From Massilia eurypsychrophila (GTDB lineage Bacteria; Pseudomonadota; Gammaproteobacteria; Burkholderiales; Burkholderiaceae_D): a DNA stretch of 64,000 bases. Where the stretch lies: assembly GCF_002760655.1 (NCBI RefSeq), contig NZ_PDOC01000020.1:16575-80574 (forward strand), given 5' to 3'. Below the pieces are notes generated by a model, which saw only the letters and a list, made by a program, of their open reading frames with translations, searched no databases and was not told the origin of the DNA. Positions 1 to 8,613 of the stretch are shown one piece after another (the first letter of the stretch is position 1; the number at the start of each line of letters is the position of its first letter). A program made the position numbers and the translations under genes.

Positions 1-2
1 TG

Positions 3-1556
3 TTCCTGGCGGACCACAATTTCGTCCACGCCACGAGTGTGAAGGCGCTGGCCGATTGCTTTCCGGTGGTGCCGATGACGGCCAGCCTGGAAATGCTGGC
101 CGAGACCGCCGCTTGCCTGGCGCCCGGTTACGGCTTGACCGGGTTCGAAGCGGTGGTGGCGCGGCGCTGGATCGCCGTCGTCGACAGCGGCGAACTGGCG
201 CTGCGCATCGAGGCCACGGTGGCATCGACCGATGCGGCGCAAGCTTGCGCGCGCATCGCGGTGCGCTTGTTCGCCGGCGGCCAACCGGTGCCGGCGATCG
301 AGGCGACGGTGCTGCTCGGCGCCGGCTACGACGCCGCGCCGCCGGCGCAGACCAGGCCGGCGCACGGCGCGCAGACGCTCGACGCGGCCCGGCTATACAG
401 CGAACGGCGGCTGTTCCACGGGCCGCGCTTCCAGGGCCTGCAAGGCGCCGTCGAGCTGGGGCCGCTGCACGCCTGCGCCACGCTGCGCGTTCTGCCGGCG
501 CACGACTGGTTCGCGGGACAGCCGCAGCCGCAGTTGCTGTGCGATCCGGCGCTGCTCGATGCGGTCGGCCAGCTGCTGGGGGCCTGGGCGATGCAGCAAG
601 GCAGCATCATCTTTCCGATCGGCCTGGACCGGCTCGACCTGTTTGGAGCGACCCCGGCGCACGGCACGCTGGTACCGGTGTACGTCAGCGTCGTCGGCCG
701 GCAACTGAACACGCTTAGCGCCGACGTCGAAGTCGGCGATGGCGCGGGGGGCGTGTGGCTGCGCATCAGCGGCTGGAAATGCTGGCAATTTGCCTGGGCG
801 CCGCAACTGGTCGATTTCCAGCGCGATCCGGCGCAGTTTCTGCTCAGCGATGCCCAGGCCCTGCCGGCGCCGCTGGCCGGTCTGGTCTGTCAGCGCGTGA
901 GCGCGCAGCGGGTCGCCCGTTTCGATCGGGCACTGCTGGCGCGCAATTGTCTGCACGCCAGCGAGATGGCCGAATTTCACGCCAAGGCGGCATGGCCGCA
1001 ACGCCAGCTGGAGTGGTTGCTCGGGCGCATCGCGGCGAAGGACGCGGCGCGCGCCTGGCACGCCGGTGCCGCCGGCGCCGGCCGCTTCCTGCACCCGGCC
1101 GGATTTGCGATCGATCACGATGACGCCGGCCAGCCGCGCATCACCTGCTGGCCCGGCCCGCTGGCGCCGCCATGCATCAGCATCGCCCACAGCGCGGGCC
1201 AGGCGATCGCCGTGGCCGGCGCCGCGCCTGCCGGTATCGATATCGAGCCGGTGGTCGCGCGCGACGATGCCTTCCTGGCCAGTTTCAGCAGCGCGCAAGA
1301 ACGGCGCCTGCTGGCGCCCTGGCGCGGCGCGGAGCGCGACGCGTGGATCACCCGCTTGTGGTGCGCCAAGGAGGCGCTCGGCAAACGGCTGGGCAGCGGC
1401 GTGGCCGGTGCGCCTCAGCTGTTCGAAGCGCAGGCGCTGGCGCCTGATGGCAGCCTGCACCTGTGTCACCGCCCCAGCGGCTGCGAAGCACACATCCTCA
1501 CCCTGCGCGACGGCGAGTTCGTGATTGCCGTCGATAGCCCGGATGCCAACCCCTGA
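3..1556 (+). CDS. Polyketide synthase C-terminus: dehydratase plus fused 4'-phosphopantetheinyl transferase (5' partial)
   Basis: The reading frame is already open at the first bases of the window, and the residues before the first possible start (FLADHNFVHATSVKALADCF) continue a double-hotdog dehydratase domain, so this is the 3' end of a longer gene rather than a 505-residue protein. The last roughly 170 residues form a Sfp/AcpT-type phosphopantetheinyl transferase with the magnesium-binding GIDIE motif and the downstream WCAKEALGK motif. A dehydratase followed directly by a transferase at the C-terminus is the layout known from iterative enediyne-type synthases and related PUFA-like enzymes, which activate their own acyl carrier protein. 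The gene ends 14 bases before an ABC ATPase gene and probably shares its operon. The missing KS, AT, ACP and KR domains are inferred. The domain calls are confident; the product class is not. Confidence 0.85.
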   Translation, partial: FLADHNFVHATSVKALADCFPVVPMTASLEMLAETAACLAPGYGLTGFEAVVARRWIAVVDSGELALRIEATVASTDAAQACARIAVRLFAGGQPVPAIEATVLLGAGYDAAPPAQTRPAHGAQTLDAARLYSERRLFHGPRFQGLQGAVELGPLHACATLRVLPAHDWFAGQPQPQLLCDPALLDAVGQLLGAWAMQQGSIIFPIGLDRLDLFGATPAHGTLVPVYVSVVGRQLNTLSADVEVGDGAGGVWLRISGWKCWQFAWAPQLVDFQRDPAQFLLSDAQALPAPLAGLVCQRVSAQRVARFDRALLARNCLHASEMAEFHAKAAWPQRQLEWLLGRIAAKDAARAWHAGAAGAGRFLHPAGFAIDHDDAGQPRITCWPGPLAPPCISIAHSAGQAIAVAGAAPAGIDIEPVVARDDAFLASFSSAQERRLLAPWRGAERDAWITRLWCAKEALGKRLGSGVAGAPQLFEAQALAPDGSLHLCHRPSGCEAHILTLRDGEFVIAVDSPDANP

Positions 1557-1570
1557 CCGAAGGAACTGCC

Positions 1571-2314
1571 ATGTCCATTGCGCTTGCCGGACCCGGACCG
1601 CTGCTCGAAATGCGCGGCGTCAACAAACACTACCTGATGGGCGAGAGCCGGATCGACGCCCTGAAAGCGGTCAACGTGCAGATCGAGCCGGGCGAATTTG
1701 TCGCTGTCTGGGGACCGTCCGGCTCGGGGAAATCGACGTTCTGCAACCTGATCGGCCTGCTTGACGCGCCGTCGTCGGGCAGCGTGCATTTCCTCGGGCA
1801 GAACGCGGCCATGCTGTCGGACGACCAGCGCAGCGCGCTGCGCAACCGCGCGATCGGCTTCGTGTTCCAGGGATTTAACCTGATCCCGGTGCTGTCGGCG
1901 CTGGAAAACGTCATGCTGCCGCTGCAGGTCGGACAGGCCTCGGCGCAGGCGGCGCGCGTGGCGGCGCTGTCGCGGCTGGCCGAAGTGGGCCTGACCAGCC
2001 ATCTGGCGCACCGCCCGGCCAAGTTGTCTGGCGGTCAGCAGCAACGCGTCGCCATCGCCCGCGCGCTGGTCGGCTCGCCGGCACTGGTGGTCGCCGACGA
2101 GCCAACCGCCAACCTCGATTCGGACAACGCGCTGAAGGTCATCGCCCTGATGCGTTCGATCAGCAAAAGCGACGGCACCGCCTTCGTCTTTTCCACCCAC
2201 GACGAACGGTTGCTCGAGCGGGTCGACCGCCGCATCATGCTGCACGACGGCGCCGTCGTGGAGGACCGCAAGGCGCCGGCGGGCGCGCTGGCGTTGAGGG
2301 GAAAATCATGCTGA
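1571..2314 (+). CDS. ABC transporter ATPase, LolD/MacB-like
   Basis: This 247-residue protein is a single ABC nucleotide-binding domain. Visible motifs are the Walker A GPSGSGKST, the Q-loop region FQGFNLIPVLSALENV, the signature LSGGQQQRVAIARAL, the Walker B VVADEPTANLD and the switch histidine in FSTHDERL. The TANLD form of the D-loop and the overall length are typical of the LolD/MacB/FtsE group, which works with FtsX-like permeases and acts on lipoproteins, lipids or periplasmic substrates. The stop overlaps the start of the permease gene (2308-2314), indicating translational coupling. A ribosome-binding site (GAAGGAA) precedes the ATG. The substrate is unknown; its position behind a polyketide synthase suggests export of that product. 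Confidence 0.93.
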   Translation: MSIALAGPGPLLEMRGVNKHYLMGESRIDALKAVNVQIEPGEFVAVWGPSGSGKSTFCNLIGLLDAPSSGSVHFLGQNAAMLSDDQRSALRNRAIGFVFQGFNLIPVLSALENVMLPLQVGQASAQAARVAALSRLAEVGLTSHLAHRPAKLSGGQQQRVAIARALVGSPALVVADEPTANLDSDNALKVIALMRSISKSDGTAFVFSTHDERLLERVDRRIMLHDGAVVEDRKAPAGALALRGKSC

Positions 2315-3558
2315 CCTGGCTCAAACTGGCGCTCAGGAACCTGTTTCGCAATGGGCGACGGTCCTGGTTCACCATCCTCGCGATCGCATTCGGCTTCGTC
2401 GCGGTCAACGTGCTAGGCGGCTTTACCGCCTACATTTTCACCAACCTGCAAGACAGCTACATCTATGTCGAGGCGAACGGCCACGTGACCATCTTCAAGG
2501 CCGGCTTTCTCGACCAGGGCAAGCTCGAGCCGACCCGCTACCTGCTCAGCGAGGCCGAGCAGCAGGCGGTGCGCCAGGTGCTGGCACGCCATCCCGAGGC
2601 GCTGGTCGTCACGCCGCAGCTGCAGATTTCCGGCCTGCTCAGCAATGGCAAGGTGTCGACCATCTTTGTCGCGTCGGGCCGAGTGCCGTCGGACATCGAT
2701 GCAATCGGCAGACTGGCCGACCGCGGCAGCGCACGGGTCAAGCTGTACGACGGCCAGCCGCTGGCGGACGCGGTCAGCCATGGAATCGGGGTCAGCCACG
2801 GCCTGGCCAAGGCGCTCAGCCTGCAACTGGGCACCACCGCGGTGGCCATGGCGCCCACCGTGACGGGCCAGATCAATGCCCTCGACGCCGAGCTGTACCA
2901 GTTGATCGATGCGCCCATCGAGGCGCTGGAAGACAAACTGGCACTGGTGCCGCTCAAGTTCGCACAGGCACTGTACGACACCACCAGCGTCGACCGGATC
3001 ACCGTTTTGCTCGACAGTACTGCGCGCACCGACGCCATGCGCGCTGTGCTGGCGCGCGAGCTCAAGGCGGTCGGCATGGACCTCGACCTGCGGACCTGGA
3101 ACGAGCTCTCGCCGTTCTACACCAAGGTCAAGCGCATGTTCGACGTGATCTTCGTGATCGCCTTTCTGATCGTGTTTACGATCGTGGTGATGAGTGTGGT
3201 CAACACCTTCACGATGGCCGTGCTTGAGCGCACGCGCGAGATCGGCACGCTGCGCGCACTGGGCGTCAAGCGGCGCGGCATCGTCGCCTTGTTTTCGCTG
3301 GAAAGCGTGGCGCTCGGCGGGCTGGGATCGGCGTGCGGCATCGCGCTCACGTTGCTGGTGGTCGCGCTGGTCGGCTGGCTGCAGCCGACCTGGATTCCGC
3401 CCCAGATCGCGCGCCGGGTGCCGCTGCAGATCCATCTCGTGCCCGCCTACTGGTTGTTCAGCACCTTGATGCTGGTGGCACTGTCGACCCTGTCGGCGAT
3501 CATTCCCGCGCGCAAGGCTGCGCGCATGCCCATCACCAATGCACTCGGCTATGCCTGA
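2308..3558 (+). CDS. ABC transporter permease, FtsX/MacB family
   Basis: The 416-residue protein has the standard MacB/LolC topology. There is one N-terminal membrane segment (about residues 20-42), a long periplasmic domain, then three C-terminal membrane segments (about 275-300, 325-350 and 375-400). The cytoplasmic coupling region contains ERTREIGTLRALGVKR, a hallmark of FtsX-like permeases. The ATG overlaps the end of the ATPase gene. No MacA-type adaptor is encoded nearby; instead the next two genes encode a LolA-fold periplasmic protein and an outer-membrane barrel, which suggests hand-over of a hydrophobic cargo to a periplasmic carrier as in the Lol pathway. That role is inferred. Confidence 0.92.
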   Translation: MLTWLKLALRNLFRNGRRSWFTILAIAFGFVAVNVLGGFTAYIFTNLQDSYIYVEANGHVTIFKAGFLDQGKLEPTRYLLSEAEQQAVRQVLARHPEALVVTPQLQISGLLSNGKVSTIFVASGRVPSDIDAIGRLADRGSARVKLYDGQPLADAVSHGIGVSHGLAKALSLQLGTTAVAMAPTVTGQINALDAELYQLIDAPIEALEDKLALVPLKFAQALYDTTSVDRITVLLDSTARTDAMRAVLARELKAVGMDLDLRTWNELSPFYTKVKRMFDVIFVIAFLIVFTIVVMSVVNTFTMAVLERTREIGTLRALGVKRRGIVALFSLESVALGGLGSACGIALTLLVVALVGWLQPTWIPPQIARRVPLQIHLVPAYWLFSTLMLVALSTLSAIIPARKAARMPITNALGYA

Positions 3559-3577
3559 GCCGACGCGAGGAAATCCC

Positions 3578-4339
3578 ATGACGAACAGCCAACATGGCGT
3601 GAACGCATTGCAGGCGGCGCTGCTGATGCTGTCGCTGCTGCTGCCGATGCGGGCCGGCGCCGATCCGTCGGCCGCGGCAATCCTGCGCGATGCTGACCAG
3701 GCGCGCGGCAACGTCAGCGGCCTGGCCTGGCAGGTGACGATCGAGACGGTCAGCGACGAGCGCAGCACCGATGCCCTGGTCTATGACATGAAGGTGCGCG
3801 GCTTTAATGTTGCGGGCATGAGCCTGGCACCGCCCAAGTATCGCGGCAACAAGATCCTCATGGTCAACAACAACATGTGGTTCTACAAGCCTGGCCTGAG
3901 CAAGCCGGTGCCCATCTCGATGCGCCAGAAACTGATGGGGGAGGCGTCGTATGGCGACATCGCCTCGACCAACTACGCCGAGCACTATAGTGCGACGGCC
4001 TTGCCCGACGCCGACGTCAATGGCGAGCCGTGCTACGTGTTCGAGCTGACGGCGAAGGCCGAGAAGGTGACCTATGACCGGATTACCTACTGGGTGACGA
4101 AACGGCGCCATCTCGGCGTCAGGGCCGAGTACTTCACCGTGTCGGGCAAGAAGTTCAAATCGGCAACGATGGATTATGGCAACACGATCACGCTGGACGG
4201 CAAGGCGCAGCCCTTCCTTTCCCGCATCACGCTGCACGGCGAACTGCTCGACGGCGCCGTCACCTACCTGCAGCTACGCAGTCCGCGCATCGCCCCGATG
4301 CCGGACTATCTCTTTGACTTGAACTTGTTTATGCGATGA
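3578..4339 (+). CDS. Periplasmic LolA-like outer membrane lipoprotein-sorting protein
   Basis: The chosen ATG follows the ribosome-binding site GAGGAAAT and gives 253 residues beginning with a signal peptide (hydrophobic core ALLMLSLLLPMRAGA). An in-frame ATG 39 bases upstream overlaps the permease and lacks such a site. The mature part resembles the outer-membrane lipoprotein-sorting protein family with a LolA-like half-barrel, as judged from segments such as VTYDRITYWVTKRRHLGVRAE and FKSATMDYGN. Family members bind acyl chains in a hydrophobic cavity and often sit beside RND or ABC lipid exporters. Here it lies between the ABC permease and a barrel protein, where it could carry a lipidic product across the periplasm. 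Cargo and direction are inferred. Confidence 0.85.
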   Translation: MTNSQHGVNALQAALLMLSLLLPMRAGADPSAAAILRDADQARGNVSGLAWQVTIETVSDERSTDALVYDMKVRGFNVAGMSLAPPKYRGNKILMVNNNMWFYKPGLSKPVPISMRQKLMGEASYGDIASTNYAEHYSATALPDADVNGEPCYVFELTAKAEKVTYDRITYWVTKRRHLGVRAEYFTVSGKKFKSATMDYGNTITLDGKAQPFLSRITLHGELLDGAVTYLQLRSPRIAPMPDYLFDLNLFMR

Positions 4340-4348
4340 GGCTTGACG

Positions 4349-5554
4349 ATGCGAAAACTATCCCTGATTGCTTTGCTTGGCCTCGGTTTGTGCGGCAGCG
4401 TGGACGCGGACGAAGCGCCGCCCAGCTTCGCCGACGAGCTGCGCAACGGCTTCTATTCCCGCATCAACGAATTTGGCTACGTGCTGCGCCAGGACACGCT
4501 CGATTCGCCCCTCAATCCCGGCAACGTGCTTGGCATCCCGCGCGACCAGGCAGTGCTGGAGCTGCGGCCCGACTTCAACCTGAAATTCGGCCAGGTCGAA
4601 ATCGACTTCAAGCCGCGCTTGCGGTGGACCCACACGCGGGTGGTGACGGGCAGCAGCGCGCCGCTGCGGTCGCGGCGCGACGAGGCATTCGTCAACGAGG
4701 GTTCGGTGCGCTACCGCCTGTTCGACCGGCTGATTCTGAGCTATGGCCGCGAAAACCTGCAGTGGGGGCCATCGGCGCTGCTGTCGCCGTCGAATCCGTT
4801 CAACGCCAATAACGGCAGGAACAATCCGAACCTGGAACTGCCGGGCATGGACTACGCCCGCGCGGTGCTGGTTGCCAGCCCGGCGGTGACGATGTCGCTG
4901 ATCGCCAACACCGGCAGGGGCCGGCTCGATGCGCGTGAGCGCTACCGCAAGGCGTTTGCCGCCAAGCTCGACTATACCGGCGACGATACCTTCTTTTCAC
5001 TGATCGGTTCGCGCGCCGACGGCGAACGAGGCCGCATCGGCGCCTTCGCCGGCTGGAACGTCACCGATGCGCTGTCGATCCGGGTGGAAGGCAGTGCCGG
5101 GCATGCGGCCGGGGCGGATGTTGCCGCGACCGATCGCTACGCCGTCGAGCGGCGCGACCGCCAGCTGCTGGTCGGCGCCTCGTACACGACAATGGCCGGA
5201 CCGACCATGTCGGCCGAATATTTTTTCAACAAGGATGGCTGTGCCGATGTGGCCATCGAGCTGTGCCTGCAGCGCCGCGGCGCGCTGCTCGACCCGCTGC
5301 GCCCGCTGGCGCGGCGTCGTTACGCGATGTTCCAGTATGTCGACACCAAGATCGGCGGCAAGCTGAACCTGGCGGTGCGCGCCATTCGCAACCTCGACGA
5401 CCGGTCGGCGCAACTGATCGTCAGTGTCGAATACGAACTGGGAGAGCATTGGCTGCTGTATGCGATACCGACCTATTCCCGAGGCAGCCGCGCAAGCGAA
5501 TTTGGCAGCGTGCTGCGACGCTCGCTGTTCGTCGGCGCCTCGTATACCTTCTAA
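4349..5554 (+). CDS. Putative outer-membrane beta-barrel protein of the export cluster
   Basis: The start at this ATG is preceded by GATGAGG; a TTG two codons upstream is less likely. The 401-residue product has a signal peptide (LSLIALLGLGLCGSVDA) and alternating amphipathic stretches rich in Tyr, Arg and Gly. It ends in SLFVGASYTF, with a terminal phenylalanine as expected for BamA-recognised barrels. No specific family could be named with confidence; the middle part (GRENLQWGPSALLSPSNPF) recalls DUF1302-like or alginate-export-like barrels that accompany LolA-fold proteins. Immediate neighbours are the LolA-like gene and a glycosyltransferase, so it may be the outer-membrane partner of the export route. 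Barrel nature is well supported; function is not. Confidence 0.72.
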   Translation: MRKLSLIALLGLGLCGSVDADEAPPSFADELRNGFYSRINEFGYVLRQDTLDSPLNPGNVLGIPRDQAVLELRPDFNLKFGQVEIDFKPRLRWTHTRVVTGSSAPLRSRRDEAFVNEGSVRYRLFDRLILSYGRENLQWGPSALLSPSNPFNANNGRNNPNLELPGMDYARAVLVASPAVTMSLIANTGRGRLDARERYRKAFAAKLDYTGDDTFFSLIGSRADGERGRIGAFAGWNVTDALSIRVEGSAGHAAGADVAATDRYAVERRDRQLLVGASYTTMAGPTMSAEYFFNKDGCADVAIELCLQRRGALLDPLRPLARRRYAMFQYVDTKIGGKLNLAVRAIRNLDDRSAQLIVSVEYELGEHWLLYAIPTYSRGSRASEFGSVLRRSLFVGASYTF

Positions 5555-5574
5555 CGCACATGTGGGAGCATGCG

Positions 5575-6921
5575 ATGACAAAGACCGCCAGTTTTGCATT
5601 CGTCACGATGGGCAGTGGCGATTTTCTCGGCTCCACCGTGCGCGACCTGGCGCTCGCCAATGCGCTGCACCGGCGCGGCTATCGGGTGACGGTGTACTGG
5701 ATGATGGAAGCAAACGAGGACATGGTCGACCCGGGCGTGCAGCAGCGGGTGCTGTGCCACGGCACCCGCTATCACTTCGCGCAACCGTCCGGCCTGCTCG
5801 ACCGGGTGGTGGGCAGCTTGCTGTTCATGTTGCCCCAGCGCCTGAGAGTGCGGGTCGTGCAGGGCAGCGCCGGCTATGTCGAGCGCTTGCTGGGAAACCT
5901 GATCGGCAGCCTGTATGGCCGGCCAGGAGGCGACCGCGCGCTGGCGCGGCGTCTGCGCGACTTCCTCGCGCAGGACCAGGTCAGTCACGTCCTGATGAGC
6001 TTCGCCTCGCTCGGGCCGCTGGCGATGCAGGCCAAGCGGATGGGCGGACACGACTTCGACTACCTGCTGACGTTTCAGGGCGACGAGCAGTTCGCCGCGC
6101 TTGCCGCCCGGCGCAATCTGCTCGAACCGTATCGCCAGCTGCTCAACGAGGCGGTGCGCGCATCGGCCTGGCCTGCCATCGTTGTCAGTCGCGACTATGT
6201 CGAGCGTATCGTCGACGAGCTGGCGGTAGCGCGCAGCGCCCTGGCCGTCGTGTATAACGGCGTGGCGCTACCGGCCGGCGGCGTCAGGCATTCGTTCGCC
6301 AGCCTGCAACTGGTGTTTCCCGGCCTGTCGCCGCATTTCCCGATTGTCACCTATGTCGGCCGTCAGGACGTCGAGAAAGGCATCGATCTGCTGCTGTATG
6401 CGGTGCGTCTGCTGGGCGGGCGTGACCTGGCGATCCAACTGGTGTTGTGCGGCTCGACCGCGAAGGGCACCGCCTACCGCAACGTGGTGGCCGATTTGGC
6501 CGAACACCTCGGACTGCGGATATTTCATGCCGGTTCGGTATCGATCAAAGTGCGCGATTCGCTGTATGCGCATAGCCATTGCGTGGTCTATCCATCGGTC
6601 AACCGCGAGCCGTTCGGCCTGGTGGTGGCCGAGGCAATGGCCCATGGCGCGCCGGCGCTGGTGCCCGACTACGGCGGCATTGGCGAAGTGGTGCGCGACG
6701 GCGACAAGATGGGTGGCCTGACCTTCAAGGCCTGGGACAGCGGCGACCTGGCCCGCCAGCTTGAACGCCTGCTGGTCGACCGCCAGCTGCATCGCCAGCT
6801 GGTCAGCAATACGCGCGCGCTGGCGGCGCGCTTTAGCGTCGACAACATGACCGACCAGGTACTCGGCCATGTCGGCATCGACGAACCGGCGCCGGCCATG
6901 GCGCGCGCCGGCGCGCGGTAG
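5575..6921 (+). CDS. Glycosyltransferase family 4 (GT-B fold)
   Basis: The ATG at 5575 has GGGAG seven bases upstream and gives 448 residues; an ATG five codons earlier is the alternative. The C-terminal half has the GT4 core: YVGRQDVEKGIDLLLYAV, then EPFGLVVAEAMAHGAPALV followed by PDYGGIGEVV, i.e. the E-x7-E donor-binding motif. The N-terminal half carries the acceptor-binding Rossmann domain (GSGDFLGSTVRDLALANALHRRG). No membrane segment is evident, so the enzyme is probably cytoplasmic or peripheral. Its place at the end of the polyketide/export operon suggests glycosylation of the lipid or polyketide before export. The sugar donor and acceptor cannot be read from the sequence. Confidence 0.88.
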   Translation: MTKTASFAFVTMGSGDFLGSTVRDLALANALHRRGYRVTVYWMMEANEDMVDPGVQQRVLCHGTRYHFAQPSGLLDRVVGSLLFMLPQRLRVRVVQGSAGYVERLLGNLIGSLYGRPGGDRALARRLRDFLAQDQVSHVLMSFASLGPLAMQAKRMGGHDFDYLLTFQGDEQFAALAARRNLLEPYRQLLNEAVRASAWPAIVVSRDYVERIVDELAVARSALAVVYNGVALPAGGVRHSFASLQLVFPGLSPHFPIVTYVGRQDVEKGIDLLLYAVRLLGGRDLAIQLVLCGSTAKGTAYRNVVADLAEHLGLRIFHAGSVSIKVRDSLYAHSHCVVYPSVNREPFGLVVAEAMAHGAPALVPDYGGIGEVVRDGDKMGGLTFKAWDSGDLARQLERLLVDRQLHRQLVSNTRALAARFSVDNMTDQVLGHVGIDEPAPAMARAGAR

Positions 6922-6952
6922 TCGCCTGCGCCGGTCAGTGTGAGGCTATCCC

Positions 6953-8347
6953 ATGCCGCAGCATGACATTCGCCGCCGTATCGAGGCCATCTGGGCAGAG
7001 TGCTGGCGCAGCGGGATGTACGAACCGGTCGAGATCATGGAGCAGATGCTGTACTTGCTGTTCCTGCGCCGGCTCGACGATTTGCAGGCGAGCCGCCTGA
7101 TCGGCCCGCTCCACGCGCCGCAAGGGCCGCTTTGGAGCCCGGCCGGCGCGGAGGACCACCTGATGCACTGGTCGCGTTTCAAGGACCTGCGCGGCGCCGA
7201 AATGTACGCCTTGCTGGCCGACCACGTGTTTCCCCGCCTGCGCTGTCTCGGCGGGCCTGGATCGGCCTACGCGCAGCATATGAAAGGCGTGCGCTTCAGC
7301 ATCCCCAGCGCCGCCGCGCTGGCGCGACTGGTCACGCTGATCGAGGCGCTGCCACGCCAGGCCGGTCGGCGCGGCTGCGCGGCCTACGACTACCTTGCCG
7401 GCAAGCTTGCCGGCATCGGCGCACGGGGGGCATACACCACGCCGCCCTGCATCACCGGGCTGATGGTGGCCCTGGTGGCACCGTGCCCGGGCGATATCGT
7501 CTGCAGTCCGGTGGGCGGCGACGGTAATTTCCTGGTCGGCGTCGCCGAATACCTCGCGCAGTGCCATCCCGCAATGTTCGCCGACCCCAACGCGAGCGAA
7601 CATTTCCACCACCGGATGTTTCATGCGTACGACTCCGACAAGACCATGTTGCGCATCGCTTGCATGAACCTGGCGCTGCGCGGCGTGATCAACCCCGATA
7701 TCCGGTATACCAACAGCGTTGCGCCGGACGTGGCGGGCGAGGAAGACCGGTACTCGATCGTGCTGGCCCATCCTTCCACCGCTGGCCTGCGCCACCAGGA
7801 TGCGGCCAGTACCGCGCACGCGGAAATTGTCATGGTGGCGCAGTTTCTGCGCATGTTAAAGCGTGGCGGACGCGCCGCCGTGATCGTGCCGCGGCATATC
7901 CTGAACGGATCCTCGCCGGCACATCTGGCGCTGCGCCGGCAGTTGGTCGAAGAGCAACAGGTCGATGCGGTCATCACGTTTTCTGCCGGGCTGTCCGACC
8001 GCCATGCCGGTTTGCCCAAGTCGCTGCTGCTATTTACGCGCACCGATTGCGGCGGCAACCACCCGATCTGGTTTTACGACGTCCAGTGCGACAGCGGCGA
8101 CGCCGATGCCGCCGGCGCCGCGCAGCGCAACGCCAGGCGGCGAGGGCCGTGGCGTGGCGGCTCGCCAGCTGCCGGCAATGCTCACAACCGCGTTCCAGAG
8201 TTGATGCTGCGATGGGGGCAGGGCGGCGGCGCCGCAATCGGCGCCGGCAGGGCGGCACGCCTGCGGGTGCGTCGCGACCGGATTGCACGGGCGAGCCATT
8301 GCCGGTCAGTCAAACGATACCGGTCTGGCTGGCGCATGGATGGATGA
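6953..8347 (+). CDS. HsdM-like protein with degenerate N6-adenine methyltransferase motifs (probable pseudoenzyme)
   Basis: The 464 residues follow the layout of type I restriction methylase subunits. There is an HsdM-type helical N-terminus (IEAIWAECWRSGM, then MLYLLFLRRLDDLQ), then the GAYTTPPCITGLMVAL segment, a Rossmann core, and an ending that still aligns with family features (LLLFTRTDCGGNHPIWFYD, PELMLRW and a final S-x2-RYR). The catalytic motifs are broken. The SAM-binding motif, normally DPACGTGGFL, reads SPVGGDGNFL (residues 185-194). Motif IV, normally NPPF, reads HPST (273-276). There is no hsdS or hsdR nearby. The frame is intact, so selection appears to have kept a non-catalytic protein. 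It lies 31 bases after the glycosyltransferase on the same strand. A scaffold, regulatory or DNA-binding role is speculation. Confidence 0.8.
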   Translation: MPQHDIRRRIEAIWAECWRSGMYEPVEIMEQMLYLLFLRRLDDLQASRLIGPLHAPQGPLWSPAGAEDHLMHWSRFKDLRGAEMYALLADHVFPRLRCLGGPGSAYAQHMKGVRFSIPSAAALARLVTLIEALPRQAGRRGCAAYDYLAGKLAGIGARGAYTTPPCITGLMVALVAPCPGDIVCSPVGGDGNFLVGVAEYLAQCHPAMFADPNASEHFHHRMFHAYDSDKTMLRIACMNLALRGVINPDIRYTNSVAPDVAGEEDRYSIVLAHPSTAGLRHQDAASTAHAEIVMVAQFLRMLKRGGRAAVIVPRHILNGSSPAHLALRRQLVEEQQVDAVITFSAGLSDRHAGLPKSLLLFTRTDCGGNHPIWFYDVQCDSGDADAAGAAQRNARRRGPWRGGSPAAGNAHNRVPELMLRWGQGGGAAIGAGRAARLRVRRDRIARASHCRSVKRYRSGWRMDG

Positions 8348-8408
8348 TCGAAGCGTCATGCACGGCGGGCCGAACAAGGGCGAACCGAACCACACTGCAG
8401 AGGTCTCC

Positions 8409-8597
8409 ATGGTGCCACCAATCACTGGCAGCGACAAACGATGGGACGGCGTCGAGCGCCGGCTCGGCCCGATCAATCCGTTTCGTGTCGCCATCATCTT
8501 TGAGAGCGAGCTGGCCGATATGACACCCACGAATGCCGATCCCGAACCGGCATCGGCACCCGAGCGACTTGGCAGGCCAGACCCTGGCGGCGGCTGA
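8409..8597 (+). CDS. Small hypothetical protein (62 aa)
   Basis: This short frame begins at an ATG with GAGG six bases upstream (GCAGAGGTCTCC) and encodes a polar peptide containing DKRWDGVERRLGPINPF and a short hydrophobic stretch (FRVAIIF). I do not recognise a family. It occupies most of the otherwise gene-free stretch between the HsdM-like gene and the end of the convergent secretion operon. The G/C third-position bias is moderate and the C-terminal 25 residues are Pro/Ala-rich low complexity, so it could also be a chance frame. Confidence 0.35.
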   Translation: MVPPITGSDKRWDGVERRLGPINPFRVAIIFESELADMTPTNADPEPASAPERLGRPDPGGG

Positions 8598-8613
8598 CGG
8601 CTGGTCTGTGCGA

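Noticed and set aside
6953..8347. Functional type I restriction-modification locus
   Set aside because: The SAM and NPPF motifs are lost and there is no specificity or restriction subunit in the window.
8140..8347. Frameshift at the C-terminus of the HsdM-like gene
   Set aside because: The last residues still match the family end pattern (PELMLRW, then S-x2-RYR) in the same frame, so the gene is full length.
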